This document shows, piece by piece, positions 51,457 to 60,996 of a DNA stretch of 64,000 bases. Source of the DNA: Clostridia bacterium. GTDB taxonomy: Bacteria > Bacillota > Clostridia > Oscillospirales > Acutalibacteraceae. The translations under genes and the position numbers were made by a program. Position 1 is the stretch's first letter, and the number at the start of each line of letters is the position of its first letter. The stretch is taken from assembly GCA_900767025.1 (NCBI GenBank), contig CAAFXS010000076.1:1-64000 (forward strand), in the 5' to 3' direction. Below the pieces are notes generated by a model. It was given only the letters and a program-made list of their open reading frames with translations. It did no database searches and had not been told where the DNA came from.

Positions 51457-51518
51457 CTGCAACACCTCACTGTTTCCTATTTGTTATATCTGCCAAATAT
51501 TTGCATCCAAAATTGATT

Positions 51519-52247
51519 TCACTTATGTAATAATTTTCTCTTTAGTTTAGACAATCCCTTAATAATGGGTTGTATAGAGATTGAAAAGTTTTTCTTCAAA
51601 AATACATCGAACTTTGTTATATTATTTGACCAAGATCCTGCATACTGGTGAATAGCAATGGTATTTTTTGAAAAACATCTACCCTCACCCTCAAAAGACA
51701 AAGGATAAAAATAATCTCTGGATAAAAGTGTTATATCTGAAATGATTTGGGTGTCGCCATTAAGTTTAGCGCCCTTTTTTTCAACCATTTTACTTAAAAT
51801 ATATGGGATTGGTGTCATTGTTTCAATAATATCTTTATCTTCAAAAACTAATCCCTTATAAGTTTCTAAAACCTCATAAATAAATGGATTTTCTTTTTCT
51901 GCTAAAATAATTGCACCATTAATTTGTTTGCTTGTTTCAAAACCAAATACAACTTTTTTTTCAAGTAAACTATCAAAATCAGATAACAATTCGACATCAG
52001 TGTCCAAATATATTCCGCCGTATTTATATAATGCCTCTAATCGAACATAATCTGCTACAAATGCCCATTTCCCGGCTTTAACAGCTTTTTTTAAATAATC
52101 GGATGATTCAAAATCCACATTCGTCTCATTCCACAGTTTTATCTCATAGTCAGGACATTTTTCTTTCCATTGACGAATGTATCTTTCAAATTTTGCAGGA
52201 ATTTTTCCTCCAAACCAACAATAATGTATTATCTTCGGAATTCCCAT
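51519..52247 (-). CDS. Glycosyltransferase family 32 (DXD type)
   Basis: About 242 aa. MGIPKIIHYCWFGGKIPAKF and KWAFVADYVRLEALYKYGG followed by IYLDTDVELL, in which DTD is the catalytic DxD, define the GT32 / Gly_transf_sug family seen in capsule loci. The start is the ATG at 52247 with GGAGGCGGAG upstream rather than the GTG at 52265. It likely adds a hexose or hexosamine with retention of configuration. Confidence 0.92.
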   Translation of the reverse strand: MGIPKIIHYCWFGGKIPAKFERYIRQWKEKCPDYEIKLWNETNVDFESSDYLKKAVKAGKWAFVADYVRLEALYKYGGIYLDTDVELLSDFDSLLEKKVVFGFETSKQINGAIILAEKENPFIYEVLETYKGLVFEDKDIIETMTPIPYILSKMVEKKGAKLNGDTQIISDITLLSRDYFYPLSFEGEGRCFSKNTIAIHQYAGSWSNNITKFDVFLKKNFSISIQPIIKGLSKLKRKLLHK

Positions 52248-52278
52248 TTTCAACTCCGCCTCCACTCTGAAATTATTG

Positions 52279-53325
52279 TTATTTTAAAATAATTTTACAC
52301 ACAAAATTCAACAATAAATGGGCTTTTTTATCAATGAAATCTATCAATTTTACTTTAATTTTACCAAATAGCTTTTTGAAAACAAAATCTATTAACATAC
52401 AACAAATCATTACCAAAGCAGCATAAAGAATGATAAACAGAACTATCCAAACAGAATTTTGATACTTACAAGGGTCAAATAATTGTTTATTAATAACAAA
52501 TCTCATAAAGAAGTTATCTGAAATTAAATACACTGCAAATGTATAAGGTGCTATTTTTGAAAACGCATTAGCATTTATGCTTTGCTTTTCAAAAAACATG
52601 AAAAACGAAACAGAAGATAACAATAATAAAACGCTATTATATGTACCGAATTTATAATTGCCGTATAATCTGTAAGAGAGCAAAATCAAAAATGAGAATG
52701 CAAAATAACCAAATAGCCAAAACCACTTGTTTACATTGTCAAAAAGACCATATTTTCTTATATATCTTCCGATACAATACAGGAAAATAAAGTTTACAAA
52801 TCCAAATCCATTAGTTGTTTCAATCGGATCTAAAGAAAAGGAGCTTATAACATTGAACAAAATAAAAGATGCTATTAGGAGTATTAAATGCTCTTTCTGC
52901 TTTATATTATCTAACAGCCTGTTAATAAACGGACTGAAAATTAATAATACCATATACATTGTGGCAAACCACCAAGATTTATATGAAAATGGTAAACAGG
53001 TTTTCAGGATATTCATAGTACTTAATTCAATGTTTCCACTTATTAACCAAGCCAGTATCATCGAAAATATTCCATAGAACAACAAGCTTATTTCCATCCC
53101 TATAAGCTTTTTTGTTTTGAAATTTATACCGAAATATCCTGTTATCAACACAAACACAGGAACAGCAACCCTAACGCAAGAAACAAGATAGTTGCTAATG
53201 TAATAAGAAACACTATAGCTTGAAAAGCTTTCCAAAAATCCGGAATGTCCCAGCACATGAATAATAACTACAAACAACATACATATGCATCTAAGCAAAT
53301 CTAAACTATTATTTCTTTTTGTCAT
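52279..53325 (-). CDS. Membrane acyltransferase, acyltransferase-3 family
   Basis: About 348 aa with ten membrane helices. The family start NNSLDLLRCICMLFVVIIHVLGHSG (in part) carries the catalytic His (VIIHV). Such proteins move acetyl or other acyl groups onto sugars of surface polymers or on lipid-linked intermediates. I start at the ATG 53325, with AGAGGT upstream. It overlaps the end of the upstream GT2 gene by 17 bp. Confidence 0.88.
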   Translation of the reverse strand: MTKRNNSLDLLRCICMLFVVIIHVLGHSGFLESFSSYSVSYYISNYLVSCVRVAVPVFVLITGYFGINFKTKKLIGMEISLLFYGIFSMILAWLISGNIELSTMNILKTCLPFSYKSWWFATMYMVLLIFSPFINRLLDNIKQKEHLILLIASFILFNVISSFSLDPIETTNGFGFVNFIFLYCIGRYIRKYGLFDNVNKWFWLFGYFAFSFLILLSYRLYGNYKFGTYNSVLLLLSSVSFFMFFEKQSINANAFSKIAPYTFAVYLISDNFFMRFVINKQLFDPCKYQNSVWIVLFIILYAALVMICCMLIDFVFKKLFGKIKVKLIDFIDKKAHLLLNFVCKIILK

Positions 53326-54235
53326 TTTCAATACCTCTGAAATGATTGTCAAAAATACCGCTTTTTCCTTCTCTTATTGCTTTGAAGCAATAGTGCAAGC
53401 GTTTTAAACTTTTATCATGAATAATTACCCCAAGAATAATTAATTCAAGTCCTTTTTTTATAGTCTTCTTTTGTTCGGGATTTGCAGTTGTGTTATAGGT
53501 TGCAACATAATTTCTAATCAAGAAAAATTGCTTCCACACAGCCATACACTCATAATCAAAAGCTTTTCCAAGGAATGACAAATGTGCGTATTCCGTTTTC
53601 GGATGAAAATACAGAGATTCAATAACAGTAAGAACTTTAACACCATTATTCTTACATCTCATCATAAATTCAACTTCGTCTCCCCTAATAAAATACTCTT
53701 TTTTTATTGTACCGATTTTTTCATAAACAGATTTTCCTATTAAAGAGCCGTTGAACACACAAGCGCAATTCTCAATAATTCCGTTTTCTATATTTTCACG
53801 CTGTTCTTCAAGTGTATTATATTGAGTGCCTATCTTGAACGACAAATCGTTACCGTTGTAAAGAACATTACAATTGATTAAGGAATAATTACTTTCTTTT
53901 TCTGCAACATCCATTAATATTTCGAGTGTTTTGTCATTTTGCGGTCTTCCATCATCATCCATCAACCAAATCCAATCGTAACCATCTTCACACGCTTTTT
54001 CATATCCATATGAAAAACCGCCGGCTCCTCCCACATTCTTTTCAAGCAGAACATGGGTAATCAAATTATTGCTATTAGCAAGATCTGCTAAATATTTTGA
54101 TGTGTCATCTGTTGAAGCATTATCGATTACATATATTGCATCCGGTTTTCTTGTTTGCAATTGTAGCATTTCAAGATTTTTTTTCAACTCATTTAATCGA
54201 TTAAAAGTTACAACAACTGCTGCAACGCTATTCAT
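53309..54235 (-). CDS. Glycosyltransferase family 2, GlfT2-like
   Basis: About 308 aa. AAVVVTFNRLNELKKNLEML, then VIDNASTDDTSKYL, then LEKNVGGAGGFSYGYEKACE and WIWLMDDDGRP place it with the galactofuranosyl/rhamnosyl transferases that have DDD at the metal site. With glf in the same cluster it is a good candidate for the galactofuranosyltransferase, but specificity cannot be proven. The ATG at 54235 has a GGAGGA site. Confidence 0.88.
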   Translation of the reverse strand: MNSVAAVVVTFNRLNELKKNLEMLQLQTRKPDAIYVIDNASTDDTSKYLADLANSNNLITHVLLEKNVGGAGGFSYGYEKACEDGYDWIWLMDDDGRPQNDKTLEILMDVAEKESNYSLINCNVLYNGNDLSFKIGTQYNTLEEQRENIENGIIENCACVFNGSLIGKSVYEKIGTIKKEYFIRGDEVEFMMRCKNNGVKVLTVIESLYFHPKTEYAHLSFLGKAFDYECMAVWKQFFLIRNYVATYNTTANPEQKKTIKKGLELIILGVIIHDKSLKRLHYCFKAIREGKSGIFDNHFRGIENDKKK

Positions 54236-54258
54236 ATTAATCCTCCAAAATATCGAAT

Positions 54259-55374
54259 TCACCGCAAAGGAACCAAATGGAACTCTCTAAGATATCCATA
54301 TGATTCAAAGGTATACGCCTGATATATATAAAAAGCAGAATACAAAACAATAAAGAAGATATATGCTAATACCCTGTACTTTTTATTGAATACCTTGTTT
54401 ATCAAGCGAGGATAAAAAGCTACTACAAATATGGAAAAATAAATAGCCATTCTTGCAAAATAAGTTGATTTTAAAGAACAAATATTTATTGCCATATCAA
54501 TCAAGATAATATTGCAAAATTTTGCATCATCCTCATCGTCAATTCCCTGTGTTCCATATTTAATCAACACAAGCACGAAAGGTATTGAATTAATTAATAC
54601 TCGCAAAATACTTGCTCCCGTTGTCATTAAGCTCAATGTTTCGGTATAATCTTCCGCAATGAAAATATCCAACAATTTCTCAATTTGACTATATCCAACG
54701 ATACTGAACAATGCGAAAGCAAATAAAATTTTAATCTTCCAATTGAAGAATTTTCCATTAATACACAAATATAAGGGTATCAATAACAATGCACTCTCAT
54801 GAAAAAGAGAAAGAAATACACACACTAAAATCATTAAAACAGTACGATTTTTCCACTTATCATAGAATAGTGCAAAGATTACAGCAACCAACGCCTGTCT
54901 TATTCCGTTTACAAATGTAAACGAAAACAGAGTGATAAACAGAAACATTGATACCGGAACATCATCTGAGTTTTTGTATATAAAAATAAATCCACACGCA
55001 AAAGTAATAGCCGTAGTGAGAAAAATAAATACCTGCGTGTTGTTTCCTGAAATTTTGTTACACAAAATCATCCACGCATTAAATCCTTGCTCGACAATTG
55101 CAAGTTCTTCATCCTGCATATTTGCAAAATCAGAACCAATACGCTCAGCCATCAGTTTATATGTATAGGTATCAACAAATCCTTCTCTGCATCCAAAAAG
55201 AAAACTGTATACAACCCACAGAACAAAAACCAAAAAAAGCCCCTTATATACATATTCAGTTTCTATATTCTCTTCTCCATAAAGAGTATTGTTATTATTT
55301 AAAGCTACTTTTGTTCCTCTGCTAATAATAACAGAAAACAGCGCAATAAAAATAATCCAACCTGCTAAAGCCAT
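54259..55374 (-). CDS. wzy: O-antigen/EPS polymerase, EpsG/Wzy-like
   Basis: 371 aa, about ten to twelve helices. There is a loop before the second third with FVNGIRQALVAVIFALFYDKW, the G-I-R-Q motif common to EpsG-type polymerases. Wzy proteins join flipped repeat units at the outer membrane leaflet side. Sequence conservation is low in this family; the topology, the GIRQ motif and the position between glycosyltransferases support the call. Confidence 0.8.
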   Translation of the reverse strand: MALAGWIIFIALFSVIISRGTKVALNNNNTLYGEENIETEYVYKGLFLVFVLWVVYSFLFGCREGFVDTYTYKLMAERIGSDFANMQDEELAIVEQGFNAWMILCNKISGNNTQVFIFLTTAITFACGFIFIYKNSDDVPVSMFLFITLFSFTFVNGIRQALVAVIFALFYDKWKNRTVLMILVCVFLSLFHESALLLIPLYLCINGKFFNWKIKILFAFALFSIVGYSQIEKLLDIFIAEDYTETLSLMTTGASILRVLINSIPFVLVLIKYGTQGIDDEDDAKFCNIILIDMAINICSLKSTYFARMAIYFSIFVVAFYPRLINKVFNKKYRVLAYIFFIVLYSAFYIYQAYTFESYGYLREFHLVPLR

Positions 55375-55394
55375 ATTAAATCCTACTCATTGTT

Positions 55395-56219
55395 TTACTT
55401 TGTGCCTTGCGAAGAAATCTTCTTCTTTATAATTCTTAATAACTGTTGAGGTATTAATCCAACAATTAGGGGCCTAATGACATATATGTATGCCCATAAT
55501 GGCATCTTTAACTGTTTAAACCCTTTGTACTTTACCACCGTTTCCTTGATGCGATTAATATATTTCTTTCTTGCATATGCCGCCCTATCTTGGCGAACAT
55601 AATACAATCCGTCATCAATATTATGGAATTTTGCGCCATTTGCACACATCCTCATATATAAATCCGTATCTTCACATCTGGTAGTTTCCCAAGAAACTCT
55701 GTATCCATTTACTGCATCTAAGCTTGTTTTTTTCATTATCGTCGTTGCATGTGCAACCACACTTCCGTGCAAAAAATCTCTTTTTACCGGGTCCTCTTTT
55801 CTTGGATGTACAATACCGAACTCTCCTGTTTCATCAAATGAAACCATCGCTGTTCCCACAACATCAACATCAGGATGATTTGATACATAACTATACAGTA
55901 TTTCTAATCTGTCATTTCTTGAATAATCATCAGCATCTTGCCTTACAACATAGTCAGCTTTTGCAACAGAAAGACAGGAATTCAATGCGACCCTTAATCC
56001 ACCATTTTGCCGGTTTCTTATTAACACAAAACGAGGATCATTGCCATATTCGTCATTTAAGAAATTCCATGTATCATCAGGAGACCCGTCATCGCAAATA
56101 ACAAACTCCCATTCAGTAAAAGTTTGGTCTTTTATTGATTGTATGGCTTCTCTAACCACATCTTTGTTCTTGGAAGTATATATTCCCATAATGATTGAGA
56201 GCTTTGGCTTATTCTCCAT
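55395..56219 (-). CDS. Glycosyltransferase family 2
   Basis: 274 aa. GT-A fold: LSIIMGIYTSKNKDVVREAI, then FVICDDGSPDDTW, then NGGLRVALNSCLSVAKADYV and RQDADDYSRNDRLE with the DxD-like ADD. A basic C-terminal stretch ending in a hydrophobic segment (LPLWAYIYVIRPLIVGLIP-like) suggests membrane association. It follows the upstream GT4 by one base, an operon-like fit. Confidence 0.92.
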   Translation of the reverse strand: MENKPKLSIIMGIYTSKNKDVVREAIQSIKDQTFTEWEFVICDDGSPDDTWNFLNDEYGNDPRFVLIRNRQNGGLRVALNSCLSVAKADYVVRQDADDYSRNDRLEILYSYVSNHPDVDVVGTAMVSFDETGEFGIVHPRKEDPVKRDFLHGSVVAHATTIMKKTSLDAVNGYRVSWETTRCEDTDLYMRMCANGAKFHNIDDGLYYVRQDRAAYARKKYINRIKETVVKYKGFKQLKMPLWAYIYVIRPLIVGLIPQQLLRIIKKKISSQGTK

Positions 56220-56220
56220 T

Positions 56221-57372
56221 TTAATCTCCTAACAAATTCATATAATCTATTCTTTGATTTTCGAGCATTACAGATCTATCATAATATTTTTTCGTTCTCT
56301 CATATGCTGCTTGTCCTATTTTATTGCATTTATCCCTGTCATTAATGAGTTCTGCCATTGCATTTTCTAATTCTAAAGCGTTTTTTGGTTCTACAAGGAT
56401 ACAGGATTTCCCATCTTCCATAACTTCCGAAGCACCCGGTATTTTCGTTGTTATTATTGCAACACCCAACGCACCTGCTTCTTGCAAAACCATTCCAAAC
56501 CCTTCTCTGTACGTAGGGTGAACCAACACATTCATAGCGGAATAGTACTCGTTCATTCTTGAGCCATCAACCATACCTGTCATAACAACCTGATCCGACT
56601 GACGTGCCCAATCAATCAATTCCTGCGGAACACCGCATCTGTCTTCAACAGGTCCTACAATTAGAAGCTTGGCTTTAGATTCTACCTCAGATAACGCCTT
56701 AAAGGCGGTCAATAATTCTGTACAACCTTTATCAGCTGAAATACGACCGACAAATCCATATACAAAATCTTCAGCTTCAATCTTGTATTCTGTTCTTATT
56801 GTTTCACAGTGCCCTTGTTTCTTTTCTATATTGTAACTGTTAATATCCACACCTATTGTGCCACCCTTGCCAACAACAAGAGCCTTGCTTTCGGGGTATA
56901 ATCCTTCATTGACAGCAAACATCTTATTCAAGTGACTAACCGCACGAATATCTGTGGAATTCTTACAAACTATTTTCTCAATAAATTTAAATATTTTTCT
57001 TGAAACGCCTTCTAATCCAACATAGCGTATTCCCCATTGACAGTAAAGCCTGATAGGGACCTTTACGATTTTAGCTGCAATACTGGCATAACAGGCAGCA
57101 TTAGGAGTTGAGTATTGCACCAAATCAAATTTTTGTTCTTTGAATATTTTAATAAACTGTCTTATAGAGGAAAGAGCTGAAAAATCAATTCCCCGAGACA
57201 TTTTTACCGGGATAAAATGAATATACTCCGGTAAAGATTGCTCAAACGCTTTATCTTCATTACAGATTAGAGTAACATCATAACCACATTTTTCGTAAAG
57301 ATATTTTGCTGTTTCAACAACAAAAGTCTTCATTGTAATTGATACTGTCGTGCAAATGCATATTTTTTTCAT
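56221..57372 (-). CDS. Glycosyltransferase family 4 (CapM/EpsD-like)
   Basis: About 383 aa. N-terminal ICICTTVSITMKTFVVETAK and VQYSTPNAACYASIAAKI, then the donor half with YGFVGRISADKGCTELLTAF, LLIVGPVEDRCGVP and HPTYREGFGMVLQEAGALGV (E-x7-E). This pattern is common to the second-step transferases that act after the PglC-type initiating enzyme. I start at the ATG 57372, 4 bp after the aldolase stop. Confidence 0.92.
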   Translation of the reverse strand: MKKICICTTVSITMKTFVVETAKYLYEKCGYDVTLICNEDKAFEQSLPEYIHFIPVKMSRGIDFSALSSIRQFIKIFKEQKFDLVQYSTPNAACYASIAAKIVKVPIRLYCQWGIRYVGLEGVSRKIFKFIEKIVCKNSTDIRAVSHLNKMFAVNEGLYPESKALVVGKGGTIGVDINSYNIEKKQGHCETIRTEYKIEAEDFVYGFVGRISADKGCTELLTAFKALSEVESKAKLLIVGPVEDRCGVPQELIDWARQSDQVVMTGMVDGSRMNEYYSAMNVLVHPTYREGFGMVLQEAGALGVAIITTKIPGASEVMEDGKSCILVEPKNALELENAMAELINDRDKCNKIGQAAYERTKKYYDRSVMLENQRIDYMNLLGD

Positions 57373-57376
57373 TGTT

Positions 57377-58225
57377 TTACCTTGCCTCTTTTTTTGCTTT
57401 AACAATTGCCCCAACTTTTTCTCTTATAATTTGTAAATTCTTCTGATACATTTCTTCGCTATATTGAGCAACTTCTTTTTCTTTCATTCTAATATTTCTC
57501 ACCCCATCAATGAAAATGTTCTTTATTTCCATTGGGTCTTTTACTACATTCGCATCACAAAAACCTCTTGAAAGTATTGCTGCTGTTGATCCTAAATGGT
57601 AATGTTCAGCAATGATATACTCTGCAGGAAGCATTCCGTAACCAACTCTTGCAATACCACCAAAACCATATTTAATACCTTTATTTCTGAATTTCAAACA
57701 CAAATCTTTTACAACATCACCGCAGAGTAGTTCAAACATAAAATCCAAATCATATGAAAGGTGCAAATCATTTAGTCCGATATGAATTTCATCTATACCC
57801 GGAATTTCAAGAATTTCATCGATATTTTTCACAGCATCTGCTGTTTCTAACAACAATTGAGTCTTTGCCCTGCCGCCTACTAATTTCACGAATGTTTTGA
57901 CTTCATCAGCAGTTTTAAACATAGGGAGCATTATAACATCTGCCCCTGCTTTAACGGTACTGTCAATTTCCTTTTCCGAACTACAATATTCTTCTGTTGC
58001 CTCATGAATTGGATTAATACGAACTAACAATTCTGCATTAGTAACAACCGGTCTAATGAGTTCAATATCGGAAATTGTATGATGATTTTTAACAGTATCC
58101 ATACCATCCTGTCTAATATCCTTACCAATATACTCCATATCAATCCAAATTCTGTCAACACCTGCATCTTGAGCGATTCTTGCAGTAATTGGATTATTAG
58201 TTATGTACATTAAAGTTAATGCCAT
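57377..58225 (-). CDS. HpcH/HpaI-family aldolase
   Basis: About 282 aa TIM barrel. Motifs: RIWIDMEYIGKD, then ADVIMLPMFKTADEV, then the metal ligands Glu in QLLLETADAV and Asp in IHIGLNDLHLSYDL. Family members make or break C-C bonds between pyruvate (or PEP) and an aldehyde. No aromatic degradation genes are near; being inside the polysaccharide cluster it may build a pyruvate-derived sugar-like unit, possibly with the MenD-like enzyme. Start at the ATG 58225, 6 nt from GGGAGA. Confidence 0.85.
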   Translation of the reverse strand: MALTLMYITNNPITARIAQDAGVDRIWIDMEYIGKDIRQDGMDTVKNHHTISDIELIRPVVTNAELLVRINPIHEATEEYCSSEKEIDSTVKAGADVIMLPMFKTADEVKTFVKLVGGRAKTQLLLETADAVKNIDEILEIPGIDEIHIGLNDLHLSYDLDFMFELLCGDVVKDLCLKFRNKGIKYGFGGIARVGYGMLPAEYIIAEHYHLGSTAAILSRGFCDANVVKDPMEIKNIFIDGVRNIRMKEKEVAQYSEEMYQKNLQIIREKVGAIVKAKKEAR

Positions 58226-58326
58226 TTTCATTCTCCCTAAACTACTCTTCTGTATTGGCCAACCTATGTTACTTAATTTATGAGTGTATAAAACTTAAAT
58301 TTCTCATTGTATAATCAGTGAAATTT

Positions 58327-58941
58327 TCATTTTATCTTTCTTACAGGTACTCCAACATAAGTACCACTTTCTGTTATATCCCTAACTACTGTTGCACCGG
58401 CACCGATAATGCAATCGGCGCAAATGTTTATATTATTCTTAACGCAAGCACCGACGCAAATATGTGTTGACTTGCCAACCATTACTGTTCCTGCAAGTGT
58501 TGCATTTGGCGAAATGTGAACATAATCACCAAGCACATTATCGTGTTCCACAACAGCTCCGGTGTTGATTATGCAGTGCTTACCGATTTTTGTGCTTGGG
58601 TTAACAACCGCATTTGCCATAATTACCGTGCCCTCACCAATGGTTGTATCCAGCTTTGAAACAACAGCTTTTGGATGAACGGCAGTATGCCATTTCACAT
58701 CAAGACTTTTTGCAATTTTTTCCCTAATATGCGAATTACCGATAGCAATAACAAATTCACAGTCAGTAAACTTTTTATAGTCATCTATTCTTCCAAGTAC
58801 AGGAAAACCAATTATTGTTTTGCCTTGAATTTCATTGTCATCATCAAGAAAACCTTTTACAACATTTCCGTTTGAAGCAACTATATCTGCAATAACCTTA
58901 CCGTGTCCGCTGGCACCGATAATTACTATTTCTTTAGACAT
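58327..58941 (-). CDS. Sugar O/N-acetyltransferase, PglD/NeuD-like
   Basis: 204 aa. An N-terminal Rossmann-like sugar-binding part (IVIIGASGHGKVIADIVASN) is followed by a left-handed beta-helix of hexapeptide repeats (IGEGTVIMANAVVNPSTKIG, then CIINTGAVVEHDNVLGDYVH, then CVGACVKNNINICADCIIGAG). PglD acetylates UDP-4-amino sugars to UDP-N,N'-diacetylbacillosamine. It overlaps the sugar transferase gene by 8 bp, which supports that pathway. Confidence 0.92.
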   Translation of the reverse strand: MSKEIVIIGASGHGKVIADIVASNGNVVKGFLDDDNEIQGKTIIGFPVLGRIDDYKKFTDCEFVIAIGNSHIREKIAKSLDVKWHTAVHPKAVVSKLDTTIGEGTVIMANAVVNPSTKIGKHCIINTGAVVEHDNVLGDYVHISPNATLAGTVMVGKSTHICVGACVKNNINICADCIIGAGATVVRDITESGTYVGVPVRKIK

Positions 58942-59557
58942 TTACCGTTTCCTCTATTTCATTACCCATAAATTCTTCCATAGTGGCACTTGTTTCAGAG
59001 CTGATACCGTCATGCCGAAGAACATTTACAACCGTCATAAACAGTATTTTTATATCCATAATGATTGAATAATTTTCAACATATTCAACATCCATATTGA
59101 ATTTATCTTCCCAGCTAACAGTATTTCTGCCATTTACCTGTGCCCAACCTGAAAGCCCCGGTCTTACCTCATGGCGCCTGTGCTGATGCTCATTATACCT
59201 TGGTAAATACCTAACCAACAAAGGCCTTGGTCCGATTACCGACATATCACCCTTTAAAATATTGAAAAGTTCAGGAAGCTCGTCAATGCTCGTTGAACGA
59301 AGGAATTTTCCAAACTTTGTCAACCTGACCTCGTCAGGAAGGAACTCTCCGTTTTCATCCCTCTCATCAGTCATTGTTCGAAACTTCATCAAAGTAAATA
59401 TTTTTTCATCCTTGCCGGGTCTTTCCTGTTTAAACAAAACAGGACTGCCAAGCTTTGTTCTTACCAATATTGCAGTTACAATGAGCACCGGTGAAAGAAT
59501 GATTATTGCTATTAATGATGAAAATATGTCAAAAAATCGTTTTATGTACTTATACAT
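58934..59557 (-). CDS. Undecaprenyl-phosphate sugar-1-phosphate transferase, PglC/WcaJ-like
   Basis: About 207 aa. One N-terminal re-entrant membrane helix (FFDIFSSLIAIIILSPVLIV) and the bacterial sugar transferase core with VLFKQERPGKDEKIFTLMKF (in part), then SIDELPELFNILKGDMSVIGPRP (in part), then LSGWAQVNGRNT. Length fits the minimal monotopic phosphoglycosyl transferases such as PglC. It starts repeat-unit synthesis by loading the first sugar phosphate on the lipid carrier. Start at ATG 59557 with GAGGT upstream. Confidence 0.95.
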   Translation of the reverse strand: MYKYIKRFFDIFSSLIAIIILSPVLIVTAILVRTKLGSPVLFKQERPGKDEKIFTLMKFRTMTDERDENGEFLPDEVRLTKFGKFLRSTSIDELPELFNILKGDMSVIGPRPLLVRYLPRYNEHQHRRHEVRPGLSGWAQVNGRNTVSWEDKFNMDVEYVENYSIIMDIKILFMTVVNVLRHDGISSETSATMEEFMGNEIEETVNV

Positions 59558-59597
59558 AACTACCTCAACCAATCTGATTTCTCTATAGTAATTCTAT

Positions 59598-60983
59598 CTA
59601 TATCTTAAATTCTGCAATGCATTCATCAATGCTTTTGTACAACTCGAAATTATTACATCCTGTTCTCTTCATTACTTTTTTAATCTGTTCCTTATCCTCG
59701 TCGCTATAATATGATATGTGCCACTTAGCGTTGTCGCTCCTTGGAGTGTGCCCGCCGTCAATATAACTTGCTGCCTTCAAGACCGAGAAACAATCAGCCG
59801 GCAGCTCCTGAACATTCTTCAACATACAAAGCTCTTCTATCACTTCTTTTGTTCTGCAAGCCTGCTCCATAATAAATCTTTTGTAAACAGCAGATTTGGC
59901 TTTTTCGTCATGCTCAAAATCATTCTTATGTATAATGCCGTCACTGTCCGTATAGATTCCAGTTTGACCGAATAATACTTGTTCAAGCATTTCTGCTTTT
60001 GGGAAATGTATATTATCTTTCCTCAAAAACCGTTTACGGTGTTGCGTTGCATAAGCAATATTTAACCGTATAAAGTCCAGCAAACTGTCCTCGTTGAGGG
60101 TTTCTAAGCCTAAATTCCGTACCTTCCACAATGCGGATAGCTCATTAAAATCACAGCCTGTTTGTGTAGCTTTTACCAAAAACTCAAAATATTCATAATC
60201 AGGTTCTGAAAACGAATGCCCAAGAACATAAATGTCTGTAAAATCCTCTATATGTACACCATCTAACATCATGAATTCACACAAATCATCAATGTTATCC
60301 TGAATGTGCTTATCCGTTTCATACAGAGCATTCTCTATAAGGTATAAGCCTTGCAACCTTTTGCTCTTCTTTCCTGCAAGGGTACGAACAAATTTTTGTT
60401 CCATTAATTCAGGAAAAGCAAGTTCAGGATGGGTTGAATGCCCAAATATAATACTTTCAGGATCATCAGCCTCTCCGTGAATGTGGTAATCATTAATCTC
60501 ATCCACGCCAAAGCATTTCTCCAATGTATCTGTATAATTAAAATTTATGAAATAACAACTATCATCAAATCTATATCCTGAATCTGACGGGTTAATGACA
60601 ATAGACTTAATCCAATCTCCAAATGTCTTTCGTAATATTTCCTGAGCCTCTTGCACAACCTTCTGTAGCTTTCCAAGCCCTCTGTTAGTTTTCTTAAAAT
60701 AGTTAATGATATTTTGATCATCCAATAAAGCAATTGAGGACTCAAAATTCCAGAAAAACTCCTCCGGTAAGGATGTAGGACTAAATATATCACCAAATAT
60801 CATTTCAACCGGTGTAATCAGAGTGCCGTATTCATTGATAATGGTTTTAATCCGTAGTTCTTTAACAATATCATGAATGTTGTTTCTGTAATACTCTTTG
60901 AACTGATCATACGATGTGGGAAGTCCCTGCCAACGGTCAAATCCGTTTCCTATCAAAAAGAGTTTTCTGTACTTGCTCTTCAA
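59598..60983 (-). CDS. AbiH-family abortive infection protein
   Basis: 461 aa. The N-terminus KLFLIGNGFDRWQGLPTSYDQF is the AbiH signature (GNGFD). FINFNYTDTLEKCFGV, then DYHIHGEADDPESIIFGH and IYVLGHSFSEPDYEYFEFL are the remaining conserved blocks. The C-terminal ~150 residues are an extra helical part not recognised. AbiH confers abortive infection to some phages in lactococci; the mechanism is not settled. It has no role in sugar chemistry and is a defence gene carried within the polysaccharide operon, between the PglC-like and aminotransferase genes. Confidence 0.88.
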   Translation of the reverse strand: MKSKYRKLFLIGNGFDRWQGLPTSYDQFKEYYRNNIHDIVKELRIKTIINEYGTLITPVEMIFGDIFSPTSLPEEFFWNFESSIALLDDQNIINYFKKTNRGLGKLQKVVQEAQEILRKTFGDWIKSIVINPSDSGYRFDDSCYFINFNYTDTLEKCFGVDEINDYHIHGEADDPESIIFGHSTHPELAFPELMEQKFVRTLAGKKSKRLQGLYLIENALYETDKHIQDNIDDLCEFMMLDGVHIEDFTDIYVLGHSFSEPDYEYFEFLVKATQTGCDFNELSALWKVRNLGLETLNEDSLLDFIRLNIAYATQHRKRFLRKDNIHFPKAEMLEQVLFGQTGIYTDSDGIIHKNDFEHDEKAKSAVYKRFIMEQACRTKEVIEELCMLKNVQELPADCFSVLKAASYIDGGHTPRSDNAKWHISYYSDEDKEQIKKVMKRTGCNNFELYKSIDECIAEFKI

Positions 60984-60996
60984 AAAACAACCTCCG

